The notes: generated from the sequence alone by a model not told the origin. Shown: positions 45,634 to 54,606, counted from the stretch's first letter. The stretch is DNA of 64,000 nt from Sphingomonas endophytica (GCF_014199415.1 NZ_JACIJN010000011.1:62001-126000); one strand, 5' to 3'. A program made the numbers and translations.

Positions 45634-45947
45634 CAGTTCAGGCTCCCGTCCTGGATGGTGGTGATCTCGGTCGCCTGCTCGCGCAATTGCGCGCTCAGCC
45701 CGGCGACGATCGCCTGCAACGCCTCGTCCTCGGTCATGCCGTAATTGCTGGCATAGGCGCGCGCGGCATGGCGGACGGTATCGGCCATCAAATATCCAAA
45801 GACCTCCGCATCGCCCAGCACGCCCGCGTTGATCCACACCGATGCGCCCGCGCCGTCGGTGACCCAGATCCGCGCCACTTCGGCCGAACGGTCGGTCAGC
45901 ACGTCGCCATGCTCCAGCGCGATCGCGCCCTTTGGCTCGTCGGTCAT
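45633..45947 (-). CDS. DUF5076 domain-containing protein
   Basis: A 104-residue protein whose pattern ([20 protein letters not shown] and [21 protein letters not shown]) matches DUF5076, a family of unknown function common in sphingomonads and related alphaproteobacteria. It has no signal peptide or membrane span. The stop overlaps the scoB start, and its start overlaps the acid phosphatase stop by four bases, so it is embedded in the CoA-transferase operon. Confidence 0.82.
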   Translation of the reverse strand: MTDEPKGAIALEHGDVLTDRSAEVARIWVTDGAGASVWINAGVLGDAEVFGYLMADTVRHAARAYASNYGMTEDEALQAIVAGLSAQLREQATEITTIQDGSLN

Positions 45948-46891
45948 GGCACGTCCTTCCAGCGTTTGTCGGCCGGGAAGGTCTCGTCCCAGCTACTCCC
46001 GAGCCCGGTGCCGTAGACCGGATTGGGCAACACGAACCAGCCATTGCCCCAGCGCGCCTCGATCGGCGCGACCGCGGTCAGCATCCGTCTGCCGACCGCA
46101 GGGGCCGGGCCGGGCGGGTTGAACAGGTCCGCGAAGTCGCCGAGCTGGTCGCCGGCCAACGCCACGACGCAATATCTCGCCGCGATCGCCGCGCGCCGCC
46201 CGTCCTTGCCCGACTTGCCGTCGGCATCGCCCTTCAGGAACAACGTCTCGCCGTGGCGGAACGCGCCGAGCCCGGCAGAGGCCAGCGCCTGCGCGGTCGC
46301 CTCGGCATTACCGATCGAACGGTTGGTGTTGATGACCATCGTCACCCCCATCGCACGCAGCGCGTGAAACGCCGCCACCGCGCCCGGCACCGCCGTTACA
46401 CGCGTCGCTCCGGCCTTTTCCCAGCGCTCCCAGCGCTGCTGGTCGAAACCGCGCGCGGTTTGCGCATCGTCATATTCATAGCCGAGGTTGAGCACCGCGG
46501 TTTCGTCCATGTCGAGCACCACCGCGGGCGGCAGCGTCCCGCACGGCACCGTCTCCGCGCTCGCCGCGGTCGCGCCGGGTGCCAGCACCACCGACGCCGG
46601 CCAGCGCGGCAGCGTGCCGGCGGCGCGCTGCGACGGCAGCCGCCCCCGCCGGTCGCGCGCCGCGGTCAGCACCTCGCGCACATAGCGGACCATGCCGTTA
46701 TACGCCTGTTCGGACAAAGCCGCCGCCTCGCCCGAGCCATAGAGCCACGCCATCGCCGGCGGCACGCCGGGCGGGGCAGGGGGATCGACCGCAAGCGGCG
46801 GCGCGCTCGGTCGCCCGAGCAGCACCTGCCGCTGCGCCGCGCATCCGCCGAGCGTCGCGGCGAGCGCCAGCAGGACGCCCGCGCGCTTCAC
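45944..46891 (-). CDS. HAD acid phosphatase, lipoprotein e(P4) type
   Basis: A 315-residue lipoprotein beginning with GTG at 46891 that overlaps the scoA stop (GTGA). The signal peptide [17 protein letters not shown] has an LGGC lipobox (Cys17). The class C acid phosphatase core is visible: [12 protein letters not shown] with the catalytic Asp127 and Asp129, [12 protein letters not shown], and [13 protein letters not shown] then [16 protein letters not shown]. The family (Haemophilus P4) dephosphorylates nucleotides in the periplasm or outer membrane. Why it sits inside a CoA-transferase operon is not obvious. Confidence 0.9.
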   Translation of the reverse strand: MKRAGVLLALAATLGGCAAQRQVLLGRPSAPPLAVDPPAPPGVPPAMAWLYGSGEAAALSEQAYNGMVRYVREVLTAARDRRGRLPSQRAAGTLPRWPASVVLAPGATAASAETVPCGTLPPAVVLDMDETAVLNLGYEYDDAQTARGFDQQRWERWEKAGATRVTAVPGAVAAFHALRAMGVTMVINTNRSIGNAEATAQALASAGLGAFRHGETLFLKGDADGKSGKDGRRAAIAARYCVVALAGDQLGDFADLFNPPGPAPAVGRRMLTAVAPIEARWGNGWFVLPNPVYGTGLGSSWDETFPADKRWKDVP

Positions 46892-47601
46892 GCCGTCTGC
46901 ACGCACGGGCGGGTGGTGCGGAACTCGATCTTCTTCTCGTAGGGGCTGCCGACGATCATCCGTTTCACATAGATGCCGGGCAGGTGGATGTGATCGGGAT
47001 CGAGCGTGCCGACCGGCACCACTTCCTCGACCTCGGCGACGCAGATCCGGCCCGCGGTCGCCATCGGCTGGTTGAAGTTGCGCGCGGTCTTGCGGAAGAT
47101 CAGGTTGCCGCTTTCGTCGGCCTTCCAGCCCTTGATGATCGACAGGTCGGCGCGAATGCCGCGTTCGAGGATATAGTCCTCTCCGTCGAACACCTTCACT
47201 TCCTTGCCCTCGGCCACCTGCGTGCCGACGCCGGTCTTCGTGTAGAAGCCGGGGATGCCCGCGCCGCCCGCGCGGCACCGCTCGGCCAGCGTGCCCTGCG
47301 GGCAGAACTCCACCTCCAGCTCGCCGGCGAGGAATTGGCGTTCGAACTCCTTGTTCTCGCCGACATAGGAGGAGATCATCTTCCTGACCTGCCGGGTGCG
47401 CAGCAGCTTGCCGAGCCCTTCGCCATCGACCCCGGCATTGTTGCTCGCGATCGTCAGATCCCTGGTGCCGGCGTCGCGGATCGCGTCGATCAGCCGCTCG
47501 GGGATGCCGCACAGCCCGAACCCGCCCGCGCAGATCGTCATGCCGTCGAACAGCAGCCCGCCCAGCGCGGCGGCGGCATCGTCATACACCTTATCGACCA
47601 C
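46888..47601 (-). CDS. scoA: 3-oxoacid CoA-transferase subunit A
   Basis: The A subunit partner of scoB. The 237 residues show DGMTICAGGFGLCGIPE, the oxyanion-region glycines, LTIASNNAGVDGEGLG, the FCPQGTLAERCRAGGAGIPGF loop and the C-terminal LPGIYVKRMIVG. Its stop overlaps the phosphatase GTG. The order scoA, phosphatase, DUF5076, scoB separates the two subunits that elsewhere are usually adjacent. Confidence 0.96.
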   Translation of the reverse strand: MVDKVYDDAAAALGGLLFDGMTICAGGFGLCGIPERLIDAIRDAGTRDLTIASNNAGVDGEGLGKLLRTRQVRKMISSYVGENKEFERQFLAGELEVEFCPQGTLAERCRAGGAGIPGFYTKTGVGTQVAEGKEVKVFDGEDYILERGIRADLSIIKGWKADESGNLIFRKTARNFNQPMATAGRICVAEVEEVVPVGTLDPDHIHLPGIYVKRMIVGSPYEKKIEFRTTRPCVQTA

Positions 47602-47713
47602 GGCTAGCCCACTCCCGTCCGGCCCTCAGATCGTGCGCGCCCCGGTGCCCCGTGCCGCACACCCCCGCTCCTTAGCGCCGCGCTTGGCGAAGGCAACGGC
47701 CGTGCCGCCTCGT

Positions 47714-47800
47714 CCGTCATCCCGGACTTGATCCGGGATCCCGCTTCTTCTGCCCGGTCGACGGAAGAAGCGGGGCTCCGGATCAAGTCCGGGGCGACGG
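47714..47800. repeat. Intergenic palindromic repeat, family C copy 4
   Basis: Inverted halves CGTCATCCCGGACTTGATCC continuing GGGATCCCGCTTCTTC, and GAAGAAGCGGGGCTCCGGAT continuing CAAGTCCGGGG. It lies in the divergent gap between scoA and the TPP enzyme (47602-47862), which otherwise holds nothing recognisable. Confidence 0.9.
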
Positions 47801-47862
47801 CGTGGAAGGGCTAGACCACAACCCCCTTGCGAGTCACTCGCCACACGATAGGCTGCGCGCCC

Positions 47863-49515
47863 ATGACAAGCCTCAGAACCGGTGGCCGTATTCTGGTCGA
47901 CCAGCTCGTCGCACAGGGCTGCGACCGCGTGTTCACCGTGCCGGGGGAGAGCTTCCTCGCGGTGCTCGACGCGCTCCACGACACGCCCGCGATCGACGTG
48001 GTGACGTGCCGGCAGGAGGGCGGGGCGGCGTTCATGGCCTGCGCCGACGGCACGCTGACCCACCGTCCCGGCGTCGCTTTCGTGACGCGCGGGCCGGGTG
48101 CGACCAACGCCGCGATCGGCGTCCATGTCGCGCATCAGGACTCGCAGCCGATGATCCTGTTCGTCGGCGACGTCGACCGCGGCACCCGCGACCGCGAGGC
48201 GTTTCAGGAAATCGACTTTGCGGCGATGTTCGCGCCGATGTGCAAATGGGCGGCGCGGATCGACGATGCGCGGCGCATCCCCGAATATGTCGCGCGCGCC
48301 TACGCCACCGCGGTCAGCGGCCGGCCGGGTCCGGTGGTGCTCGCGTTGCCCGAGGACATGCTGCTCGACACGGTCGAGGCGACCGACCGCGCGCGCGTCG
48401 ATCGCGTGTCGCAGGACGTCGACGCCGACACGCTCGACCGGCTGCGCGACCTGCTCGCCACCGCCGAGCGCCCGCTCGCGATCGTCGGCGGGGCGGGGTG
48501 GGACACCGCCGCGGCGGCCGCCTTCGCCGACTGGGCGACGCGCGCGGGCGTGCCGGTCGCCGCCGCCTTCCGCCGGCAGGACGCGATCGCCAACGACTGC
48601 CCGGCCTATGCCGGCAACCTCGGCTATGGCCCGAACCCGGCGCTGGTCGCGCGGGTCCGCGACGCCGACCTGCTGCTGGTGGTCGGCGCGCGGCTCGGCG
48701 AGGCGACCACCGACGGCTATGCGCTCGTCACCCCCGATCACCCCGGCCAGCGGCTGGTCCACGTCCACCCCGACCCGCAGGAGCTGCACCGCGTCTACGC
48801 CACCGATCTCGCGATCTGCGCCGGCATGGCGGAGTTCGCCGAGGCGCTGGTCCCGCTCGACGGCGGCGCGCACCCGCACGCCGCCGAGGCGCGCCGCGAG
48901 TATGAGGCCTGGACCGCGCCGCAGCCGCGCGACGGCGTCGCGCTCGATCTCGGCCCGTGCGTCGCGGCGATGCGCGACGCGCTGCCCGCCGACACGATCA
49001 TCTGCAACGGCGCGGGCAATTTCTCGGGCTGGTGGCACCGCTACTGGCGCTATGCCGGGCCGGGGACGCAACTCGCGCCGACGGCGGGGGCGATGGGTTA
49101 TGGCCTGCCCGCGGCGGTCGCCGCGTCGCTGCGCCGGCCGGGGCGCAGCGTCGTCGCGGTTGCGGGTGACGGCGACTTCCTGATGAACGGGCAGGAACTG
49201 GCGACCGCGGTCCAGCACGGCGCGGACCTGCTCGTGATCGTCGTCGACAACGGCACCTATGGCACGATCCGGATGCATCAGGAGCGCGAATACCCCGATC
49301 GCCCCGCCGCGACCCGCCTCCACAACCCCGATTTCGCCGCGCTCGCGCGTGCATACGGCGCGACCGCCGAGACGGTCGAGCATACCGCCGACTTCGCCCC
49401 CGCGCTCGACCGGCTCCGCGCCGTCTCAGGCGTGCGATTGCTCCACTGCCGCACCGACATCGAGCAGATCACCCCCGCGACCACGCTGACCGCGATCAGG
49501 CAGCGCGCGCTGTAA
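47863..49515 (+). CDS. Acetolactate synthase-like TPP enzyme
   Basis: A 550-residue thiamine-diphosphate enzyme with the three domains of the acetolactate synthase/benzoylformate decarboxylase group. The N-terminal domain carries the catalytic Glu in CRQEGGAAFM and the FVTRGPGATNA loop; the central FAD/NAD-like domain follows; the C-terminal TPP-binding domain has GDGDFLMNGQELATA and DNGTYGTIR. No regulatory ilvH gene is adjacent, so this is probably not the biosynthetic IlvB; sulfoacetaldehyde or other 2-oxoacid chemistry is possible. The start MTSLRTGGRILVDQL at 47863 is chosen over a further 12 codons upstream. Confidence 0.85.
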   Translation: MTSLRTGGRILVDQLVAQGCDRVFTVPGESFLAVLDALHDTPAIDVVTCRQEGGAAFMACADGTLTHRPGVAFVTRGPGATNAAIGVHVAHQDSQPMILFVGDVDRGTRDREAFQEIDFAAMFAPMCKWAARIDDARRIPEYVARAYATAVSGRPGPVVLALPEDMLLDTVEATDRARVDRVSQDVDADTLDRLRDLLATAERPLAIVGGAGWDTAAAAAFADWATRAGVPVAAAFRRQDAIANDCPAYAGNLGYGPNPALVARVRDADLLLVVGARLGEATTDGYALVTPDHPGQRLVHVHPDPQELHRVYATDLAICAGMAEFAEALVPLDGGAHPHAAEARREYEAWTAPQPRDGVALDLGPCVAAMRDALPADTIICNGAGNFSGWWHRYWRYAGPGTQLAPTAGAMGYGLPAAVAASLRRPGRSVVAVAGDGDFLMNGQELATAVQHGADLLVIVVDNGTYGTIRMHQEREYPDRPAATRLHNPDFAALARAYGATAETVEHTADFAPALDRLRAVSGVRLLHCRTDIEQITPATTLTAIRQRAL

Positions 49516-49549
49516 GGAATAACCCGGCACCGCCCGTGAACCGCTATTG

Positions 49550-49584
49550 ACTACAGACGTAATCGATATGATTACAGCTGTAGT
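49550..49584. promoter_or_regulatory. Double-dyad BlaI/MecI-type operator
   Basis: ACTACAGACGTAAT (49550-49563), seven bases, then ATTACAGCTGTAGT (49571-49584). The two 14-mers are inverted copies differing at two positions, and each is itself a dyad around TACAnnnGTA; the second contains the perfect TACAGCTGTA palindrome. This is the shape of BlaI/MecI/CopY operators. It lies 26 bases before the regulator's start codon and overlaps a TTGACT -35-like hexamer (49547-49552), so autorepression is likely. Confidence 0.8.
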
Positions 49585-49610
49585 CGATAGGCGTGACGAG
49601 GGAGCGAGTC

Positions 49611-49979
49611 GTGGTCGAACGGATCAGCGATGCCGAACATGCGGTCATGGAGGTGCTGTGGGACGAAAGCCCGCTCACCGCACAGGACGTGGCCGAACGG
49701 GTGGACCCGGAACGCGGCTGGAGCGCCGCCACCGTCAAGACGCTGCTCGGGCGGCTGCTCGGCAAGGAAGCCGTCCGCCACGAGGTCGACGGCCGCCGCT
49801 ATCTTTACAGCCCGGCGGTGCGCCGCGAGGATTATGTCGCGCGTGAGTCCGACCGGCTGATCGATCGGCTGTTCGGCGGCCGGCTGACCCCGCTGGTCGC
49901 GCATCTCGCCGAACGCGACGCGCTCAGCGATCAGGACATCAGCGAGATCGAAGCCCTGCTCAAGGCGCTCAAGCAATGA
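49611..49979 (+). CDS. BlaI/MecI/CopY-family transcriptional repressor
   Basis: A 122-residue winged-helix repressor: ERISDAEHAVMEVLWDESPL and the recognition helix region WSAATVKTLLGRLLGKEAVR, then the dimerisation helices with VARESDRLIDRLFGG. In the family the partner M56 peptidase cleaves or inactivates the repressor on sensing cell-wall stress. GTG at 49611 is preferred because GAGGGA lies seven bases upstream; GTG 49593 would add six residues. The stop overlaps the M56 gene. Confidence 0.93.
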   Translation: MVERISDAEHAVMEVLWDESPLTAQDVAERVDPERGWSAATVKTLLGRLLGKEAVRHEVDGRRYLYSPAVRREDYVARESDRLIDRLFGGRLTPLVAHLAERDALSDQDISEIEALLKALKQ

Positions 49980-51592
49980 TCGGCTGGGCACTCGAGGCGA
50001 TGCTGGCGTCGGCGCTGCTGATGCTGGCCGTCCTGGTCCTGCGCGGGCCGGTCCGCACCGCATTCGGCGCGCGCGTCGCCTATGCGCTATGGGCGCTGCC
50101 CGCGCTGCGGTTGGTGATGCCGCCGCTGCCCGAGGGCTGGCGCGGCGAGGCGCTGCCGGTGCTGCCGGCGCCCGAGCCGATCGTCATCATGCTCGGCGAA
50201 CCGGTCGCGACGCTGCCGGTCGAGACGACCCACAGTGCGCTCGGCTGGCCGCCGGTCGCTTTGGGGCTGTGGCTGGGCGGCGCGGCGCTGCTGCTCGCGT
50301 GGCAGGCGGTCGGCTATCTCCGCTTCCGCTACAACGTGCTGCGGCTCGGGATCGCGGTCAACCGCGTCGGCTCGATCACCGTCGTGCAGAGCGCCGCCAC
50401 CGACGGCCCGCTCGCCTTCGGCGTCTTCGACCGCGTCGTCGCCTTCCCGCGCGATTTCGCCGCCCGCTTCGACCCCGAGGAACGCGCGCTCGCGCTCGAA
50501 CACGAATTGGGTCACCATGCGCGCGGCGATCTGGTCGCCAATTGGGTCGCGCTGGCGGTGCTCGCGCTGCACTGGTTCAACCCGCTGGCATGGACCGCCT
50601 TCCGCAAATTCCGCGCCGATCAGGAAATGGCGAACGACGCGCGCGTGCTGGCGCGCACCGACGGGGCCGCGCGCCACGCTTACGGCTGCGCGATCGTCAA
50701 GGCCGCGCATGGTCGCGCGGTGTCGCCCGCCTGCCACCTCAACACCGTCAAGGATCTGAAAGGGAGACTGAAGATGCTCGGCAAGAAGAAAGCCACGCGC
50801 ACGCAGACCGCGACTGGCGCTATGGCGATCATGGCACTGGCGATCGGTGGCCTTGCCTTCACCGCCTCGGGCACGCAGGCCGCCGAGCGCGTCCGTGCCG
50901 GGGTGGAGGATGCGACGGGGATCGAGATGCCCGAGATGCCGGAAATTCCCGAGATGCCGGAAATGCCGGAGACGCCTGAAATGCCGGACGTGCCTGCGCT
51001 GCCACATGCGACCCCCGTGCCGGGAACCCGTCACATCGTCGTCCAGAAGCACAAGGGTCGCGACACCACCGTCACCGTCACGACCGACGGCCGCACCACC
51101 ACCTACACCGGCGAAGCGGCAGAGCGTTACCTGGCCGCGCACCCGGCGCCGCCACCCCCGGCGCCCCCCGCGCCGCCGGCACCGAACGTCGCTCCGGTGC
51201 CGCCGGTCCCCCCGACGCCCCCGATGCCGCCGGTGCCCGGCGTCGACATGACCGAGCTGAACGCGCACGCCGCCGAGCTGGGGCGCAACGCCGCCCGGCT
51301 GCAACGTCAGGCCGCGCAGATGCAGCGTCACGCCGCGCTCGACTCGGCCCGGCTCCAGCGTCAGGCCGCCGCAATGGCGCGGGAAGCGGCCCGGATCGAC
51401 ACCGCGCAACTGCGCCGCGATGCGATGGAGACGCAGCGCCAGGCGCTCCGCGCCGCGCTGACCGGGCTGGAGCACGCCCGCGCCGGGCTGACCGTCAACC
51501 GCAACCTGACCGACGCGCAGCGCGCAGAGGCGATGGCGGCGATCGACGGCGAACTCGCCAACCTTCGTCGCCGCGTCGCCGACCGGGACTGA
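49976..51592 (+). CDS. M56-family (BlaR1-like) membrane metallopeptidase
   Basis: A 538-residue sensor peptidase. About four membrane helices carry a cytoplasmic zinc site, HELGH (176-180), with WFNPLAWTAFRKFRADQEMANDARVL downstream. After a further membrane helix (AMAIMALAIGGLAFTASG) the extracytoplasmic part has no penicillin-binding domain. It has instead a nine-base repeat encoding PEMPEIPEMPEMPETPEMP, a Pro-rich stretch, and an Arg/Gln/Ala-rich helical region (LGRNAARLQRQAAQMQRHAA). The partner is the BlaI-type repressor with which it overlaps. The stimulus is unknown. Confidence 0.9.
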   Translation: MIGWALEAMLASALLMLAVLVLRGPVRTAFGARVAYALWALPALRLVMPPLPEGWRGEALPVLPAPEPIVIMLGEPVATLPVETTHSALGWPPVALGLWLGGAALLLAWQAVGYLRFRYNVLRLGIAVNRVGSITVVQSAATDGPLAFGVFDRVVAFPRDFAARFDPEERALALEHELGHHARGDLVANWVALAVLALHWFNPLAWTAFRKFRADQEMANDARVLARTDGAARHAYGCAIVKAAHGRAVSPACHLNTVKDLKGRLKMLGKKKATRTQTATGAMAIMALAIGGLAFTASGTQAAERVRAGVEDATGIEMPEMPEIPEMPEMPETPEMPDVPALPHATPVPGTRHIVVQKHKGRDTTVTVTTDGRTTTYTGEAAERYLAAHPAPPPPAPPAPPAPNVAPVPPVPPTPPMPPVPGVDMTELNAHAAELGRNAARLQRQAAQMQRHAALDSARLQRQAAAMAREAARIDTAQLRRDAMETQRQALRAALTGLEHARAGLTVNRNLTDAQRAEAMAAIDGELANLRRRVADRD

Positions 51593-51637
51593 CGCAGGTC
51601 CGTCGTTCCGGTCGTAGTCCGGGACGACACCTGTATC

Positions 51638-51714
51638 CGTCATTGCGAGCGTAGCGAAGCAATCCAAGGCGTCCTGATCCAACCCTGGATTGCTTCGCTA
51701 CGCTCGCAATGACG
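51638..51714. repeat. Intergenic palindromic repeat, family B copy 3
   Basis: Inverted halves CGTCATTGCGAGCGTAGCGA continuing AGCAATCCAAGG, and CCCTGGATTGCTTCGCTACG continuing CTCGCAATGACG, after the M56 gene. Confidence 0.92.
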
Positions 51715-51796
51715 ATGAAGAAGAGCGGGAGCGCGAAGAGGCGAGTAAAGCCCAAACCCTTGCACCCGTCGCCGCCCGCCGCCATGTGAAGCAAAG

Positions 51797-52654
51797 ATGG
51801 CAGACGACCTCCCTACCGGCGTGGCAATGACGCTGGAACCTTTGGTGACGCGCGTCCTCGCCCCCAATGCCAGCGCCTACACCTACACCGGCACGCAGAC
51901 ACACCTCGTCGGCACCACTGACCTCGCGATCATCGATCCCGGTCCCGCCGACGACGCGCACCACGCCGCGCTGGTCCGCGCGATCGCCGACCGTCCGGTC
52001 CGCGCGATTCTCATCACCCACCACCACCGCGACCATTCCCCCGCCGCACGCCGCCTCGCCGCCGAGACCGGCGCGCCGATCACCGGCTGCGCCCCGCTGG
52101 TGGTACGCGACGCGGGCGAGCAGGCCGACGCCGCCTTCGACAAGGATTACGCCCCCGATCGCGTGCTGACCGACGGCGAGCAGGTCAGCGGCAACGGCTG
52201 GACACTTCAGGCGCTCGCCACACCCGGCCACACCGCCAACCATCTCGCCTTCGCGCTGCCGGAGACGAACGCGCTCTTCTCGGGCGATCACGTCATGGGC
52301 TGGGCGACCAGCGTCGTCTCGCCGCCCGACGGCGACATGGGCGATTACATGGCGAGCCTCGACAAGCTGCTGCTGCGCGACGACCGCATCTATTATCCCG
52401 GTCATGGCGAGGCGGTCGAGCGCCCGCAGCGGCTGGTGCGCGGAATGCTCGGGCACCGCAAGCAGCGCGAGGGACAGATCCTGCGGCTGCTCCGCGAGGC
52501 GCCGCAGCCGGTCGCGGCGATGGTCGCGCGCATGTACGTCGGGCTCGACGCGCGGCTGCTCGGCGCGGCGTCGCGCTCGGTGCTCGCGCATCTGCTCGAT
52601 CTCGCGCGGCGCGGGCTGGTGGTGGAGGAGGGGGATCTATGGCGGAGCATCTGA
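51797..52654 (+). CDS. Metallo-beta-lactamase-fold hydrolase
   Basis: A 285-residue MBL-fold protein with the metal motif HHHRDH (His75 to His80, HXHXDH) and later metal ligands in TPGHTANH and GDHVMGW. A C-terminal winged-helix-like extension (LAHLLDLARRGLVVEEGDLWRS) resembles LACTB2/glyoxalase II-like hydrolases. The substrate is not known; the family includes RNases and thioester hydrolases. Its stop lies 15 bases inside the start of the DUF4230 gene. Confidence 0.87.
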   Translation: MADDLPTGVAMTLEPLVTRVLAPNASAYTYTGTQTHLVGTTDLAIIDPGPADDAHHAALVRAIADRPVRAILITHHHRDHSPAARRLAAETGAPITGCAPLVVRDAGEQADAAFDKDYAPDRVLTDGEQVSGNGWTLQALATPGHTANHLAFALPETNALFSGDHVMGWATSVVSPPDGDMGDYMASLDKLLLRDDRIYYPGHGEAVERPQRLVRGMLGHRKQREGQILRLLREAPQPVAAMVARMYVGLDARLLGAASRSVLAHLLDLARRGLVVEEGDLWRSI

Positions 52655-53346
52655 CCGGGCTCGGCAAGCTGCTGGTATCGCTGGCGATCGCCACGGCGAT
52701 CCTCGTCGCGACCTTTGTCGGCTATCGCTATGTCACCGAAAAATACACGGTCGCCACCGATGACAGCGGCGTCGCGGTCGCACGCGTTGTCGCCGGCCGG
52801 CTCTACGGCAGCAACGAGCTGCGCGTCAGCCATCTTTCCGGCACCGTACAGTCGACCGCCTCGGCGACGCGGATGTGGGGCTGGCTGAAATATGTCCGCG
52901 TCATCAAGGCGCCATATGACGTCGATTATTTCGTGCCGCTCGGCAGCCTGCGCCCGCGCGACTTCCGTTACGACGAACGCCGCCGCCGCTTGCTGGTCGA
53001 GGTGCCCGACGTGACGGTCGGCGCACCCAATATCGACGAGAGCCGCGTCACGGTCGACACCACCACCGGCGTGCTGCCGCCGCGCGGCGCGATGGCCGAG
53101 TTGCAGAAGAAGGTGTCGGCGAAAGCGACCGACGTCGTCGCCGCCAAGGCGCGCGAGCCCGAGAACATCGCCAAGGCACGCGAGAACGCCCGCGCCGCGC
53201 TTGAACGGCTGTTCGAGGGCACGCTGGAGGCGGCCAATCTGCCCGTCAACGTCGAGGTCCGCTTCGCCGGCGAGGCCCGCCCCGACAATCGCGACCAATG
53301 GGACCTGACGCGCTCGCTGGAGGAAGTGCTCGGCAACGCGCGCTGA
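52639..53346 (+). CDS. DUF4230 membrane-anchored protein
   Basis: A 235-residue protein with an N-terminal membrane anchor (LLVSLAIATAILVATFVGYR) and a DUF4230-type extracytoplasmic domain (YDVDYFVPLGSLRPRDFRYD and LLVEVPDVTVGAPNIDESRV), then a helical C-terminus (AKAREPENIAKARENARAAL). Function is unknown for this family. It overlaps the MBL gene by 16 bases, which suggests coupling. Confidence 0.82.
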   Translation: MAEHLTGLGKLLVSLAIATAILVATFVGYRYVTEKYTVATDDSGVAVARVVAGRLYGSNELRVSHLSGTVQSTASATRMWGWLKYVRVIKAPYDVDYFVPLGSLRPRDFRYDERRRRLLVEVPDVTVGAPNIDESRVTVDTTTGVLPPRGAMAELQKKVSAKATDVVAAKAREPENIAKARENARAALERLFEGTLEAANLPVNVEVRFAGEARPDNRDQWDLTRSLEEVLGNAR

Positions 53347-53372
53347 TAGCGTCTGCTTGCGTCCCCGCGTTA

Positions 53373-53508
53373 CCGTCGTTCCCGCCATCCCCCCGTCATT
53401 CCCGCCATCCCACCGTCATTCCCGCGAAGGCGGGAATCCAGAACCTCTGACGTCTCGACTCTTGCGACGACCTGCGCGTCTGGATCCCCGCTTCCGCGGG
53501 GATGACGG
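53373..53508. repeat. Palindromic repeat, family A copy 2, with a tandem 20-mer
   Basis: Family A copy at 53413-53508 (CGTCATTCCCGCGAAGGCGG to CCGCTTCCGCGGGGATGACG). Just before it a 20-base unit is repeated (ACCGTCGTTCCCGCCATCCC, CCCGTCATTCCCGCCATCCC, then the family A left end), as if the left end had been tandemly duplicated. A degenerate family F half follows at 53514-53533. Confidence 0.88.
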
Positions 53509-53600
53509 CAATTGTTTGTGTTGAGCCTGTCGGTCCATCCCCCCTTTCCCCTCCATCGTTCCGCTTGATTGCGCTTCCCGCACAGGCCATCTGCTGCGTC

Positions 53601-54599
53601 ATGGAACAGCCGACGAACCTGACGGGCCTCGACCTGCGCGCCGAGATCGACCGCCTCCGCAAGGAGCGCAACGCCGTGATCCTCGCGCATTATTATCAAA
53701 AGCCCGAGATCCAGGACCTCGCGGATTTCGTCGGCGACAGCCTCGACCTCAGCCGCAAGGCGCAGGCGACCGACGCCGACGTCATCGCCTTCTGCGGCGT
53801 GCGCTTCATGGCCGAGACCGCCAAGATCCTCTCGCCGCACAAGACGGTGATCCTCCCCGACATGGACGCCGGGTGCAGTCTGGAAGACAGCTGCCCGCCC
53901 GACCAGTTCGCCGCGTTCCGCGCGCAGCATCCCGGTGCGATCGCGCTCACCTACATCAATTGCTCGGCGGCGGTGAAGGCGCTCAGCGACGTGATCGTCA
54001 CCTCGTCCTCGGCCGAGACGATCCTCGCCAAGATCCCGCCCGAGCAGAAGATCATCTTCGGCCCCGACCGCAATCTCGGCGGCTATCTCGCGCGCAAGAC
54101 CGGGCGCGACCTGATCCTGTGGCCGGGTGTGTGCATCGTCCACGAGGCGTTCAGCGAAACCGAGTTGCTCAAGCTGCGCGCGCAGCACCCCAATGCGCCG
54201 ATCGTCGCGCATCCGGAATGCCCGGCGGTGATCCTCGACCATGCCGATTACGTCGGCTCGACGCGCGGCATCCTCGAATATGCGATGGCGATGCCGGGCG
54301 ACACGCTGATCGTCGCCACCGAGCCGCACATCATCCACCAGATGGAAAAGGCATTGCCGGGCAAGACGTTCATCGGCGCGCCGGGCGCGGACGGGAACTG
54401 CAATTGCAACATCTGCCCGTATATGGCGCTCAACACGATCGAGAAGCTCTATGTCGCGCTGCGTGACCTGACCCCGCGGATCGAGATGGATGAGGGGCTG
54501 CGCGTCCGCGCCAAGAAGAGCCTCGATGCGATGCTGGAAATGGCAAGCACGACGGTGGGGCAGGGCGATCTCGGCCCCGCAAAGGTGACCGGCGACTGA
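53601..54599 (+). CDS. nadA: Quinolinate synthase
   Basis: NadA condenses iminoaspartate with dihydroxyacetone phosphate to quinolinate for NAD synthesis, using a 4Fe-4S cluster. The 332 residues show NAVILAHYYQKPEIQDLAD, ILPDMDAGCSLEDSCP with Cys92 as a likely ligand, HPECPAVILDHADYVGST and the C-terminal NCNCNICPYMALNTIEKL. The start MEQPTNLTGLDLRAE at 53601 is chosen; the longer frame upstream is non-conserved. No nadB or nadC is adjacent. Confidence 0.96.
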   Translation: MEQPTNLTGLDLRAEIDRLRKERNAVILAHYYQKPEIQDLADFVGDSLDLSRKAQATDADVIAFCGVRFMAETAKILSPHKTVILPDMDAGCSLEDSCPPDQFAAFRAQHPGAIALTYINCSAAVKALSDVIVTSSSAETILAKIPPEQKIIFGPDRNLGGYLARKTGRDLILWPGVCIVHEAFSETELLKLRAQHPNAPIVAHPECPAVILDHADYVGSTRGILEYAMAMPGDTLIVATEPHIIHQMEKALPGKTFIGAPGADGNCNCNICPYMALNTIEKLYVALRDLTPRIEMDEGLRVRAKKSLDAMLEMASTTVGQGDLGPAKVTGD

Positions 54600-54606
54600 C
54601 CAGCGC

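Noticed and set aside
43957..45744. A 595-codon plus-strand frame antisense to the HEPN, GST and scoB genes
   Set aside because: It covers several well-supported minus-strand genes and is rich in Arg, His and Asp, as expected for antisense frames.
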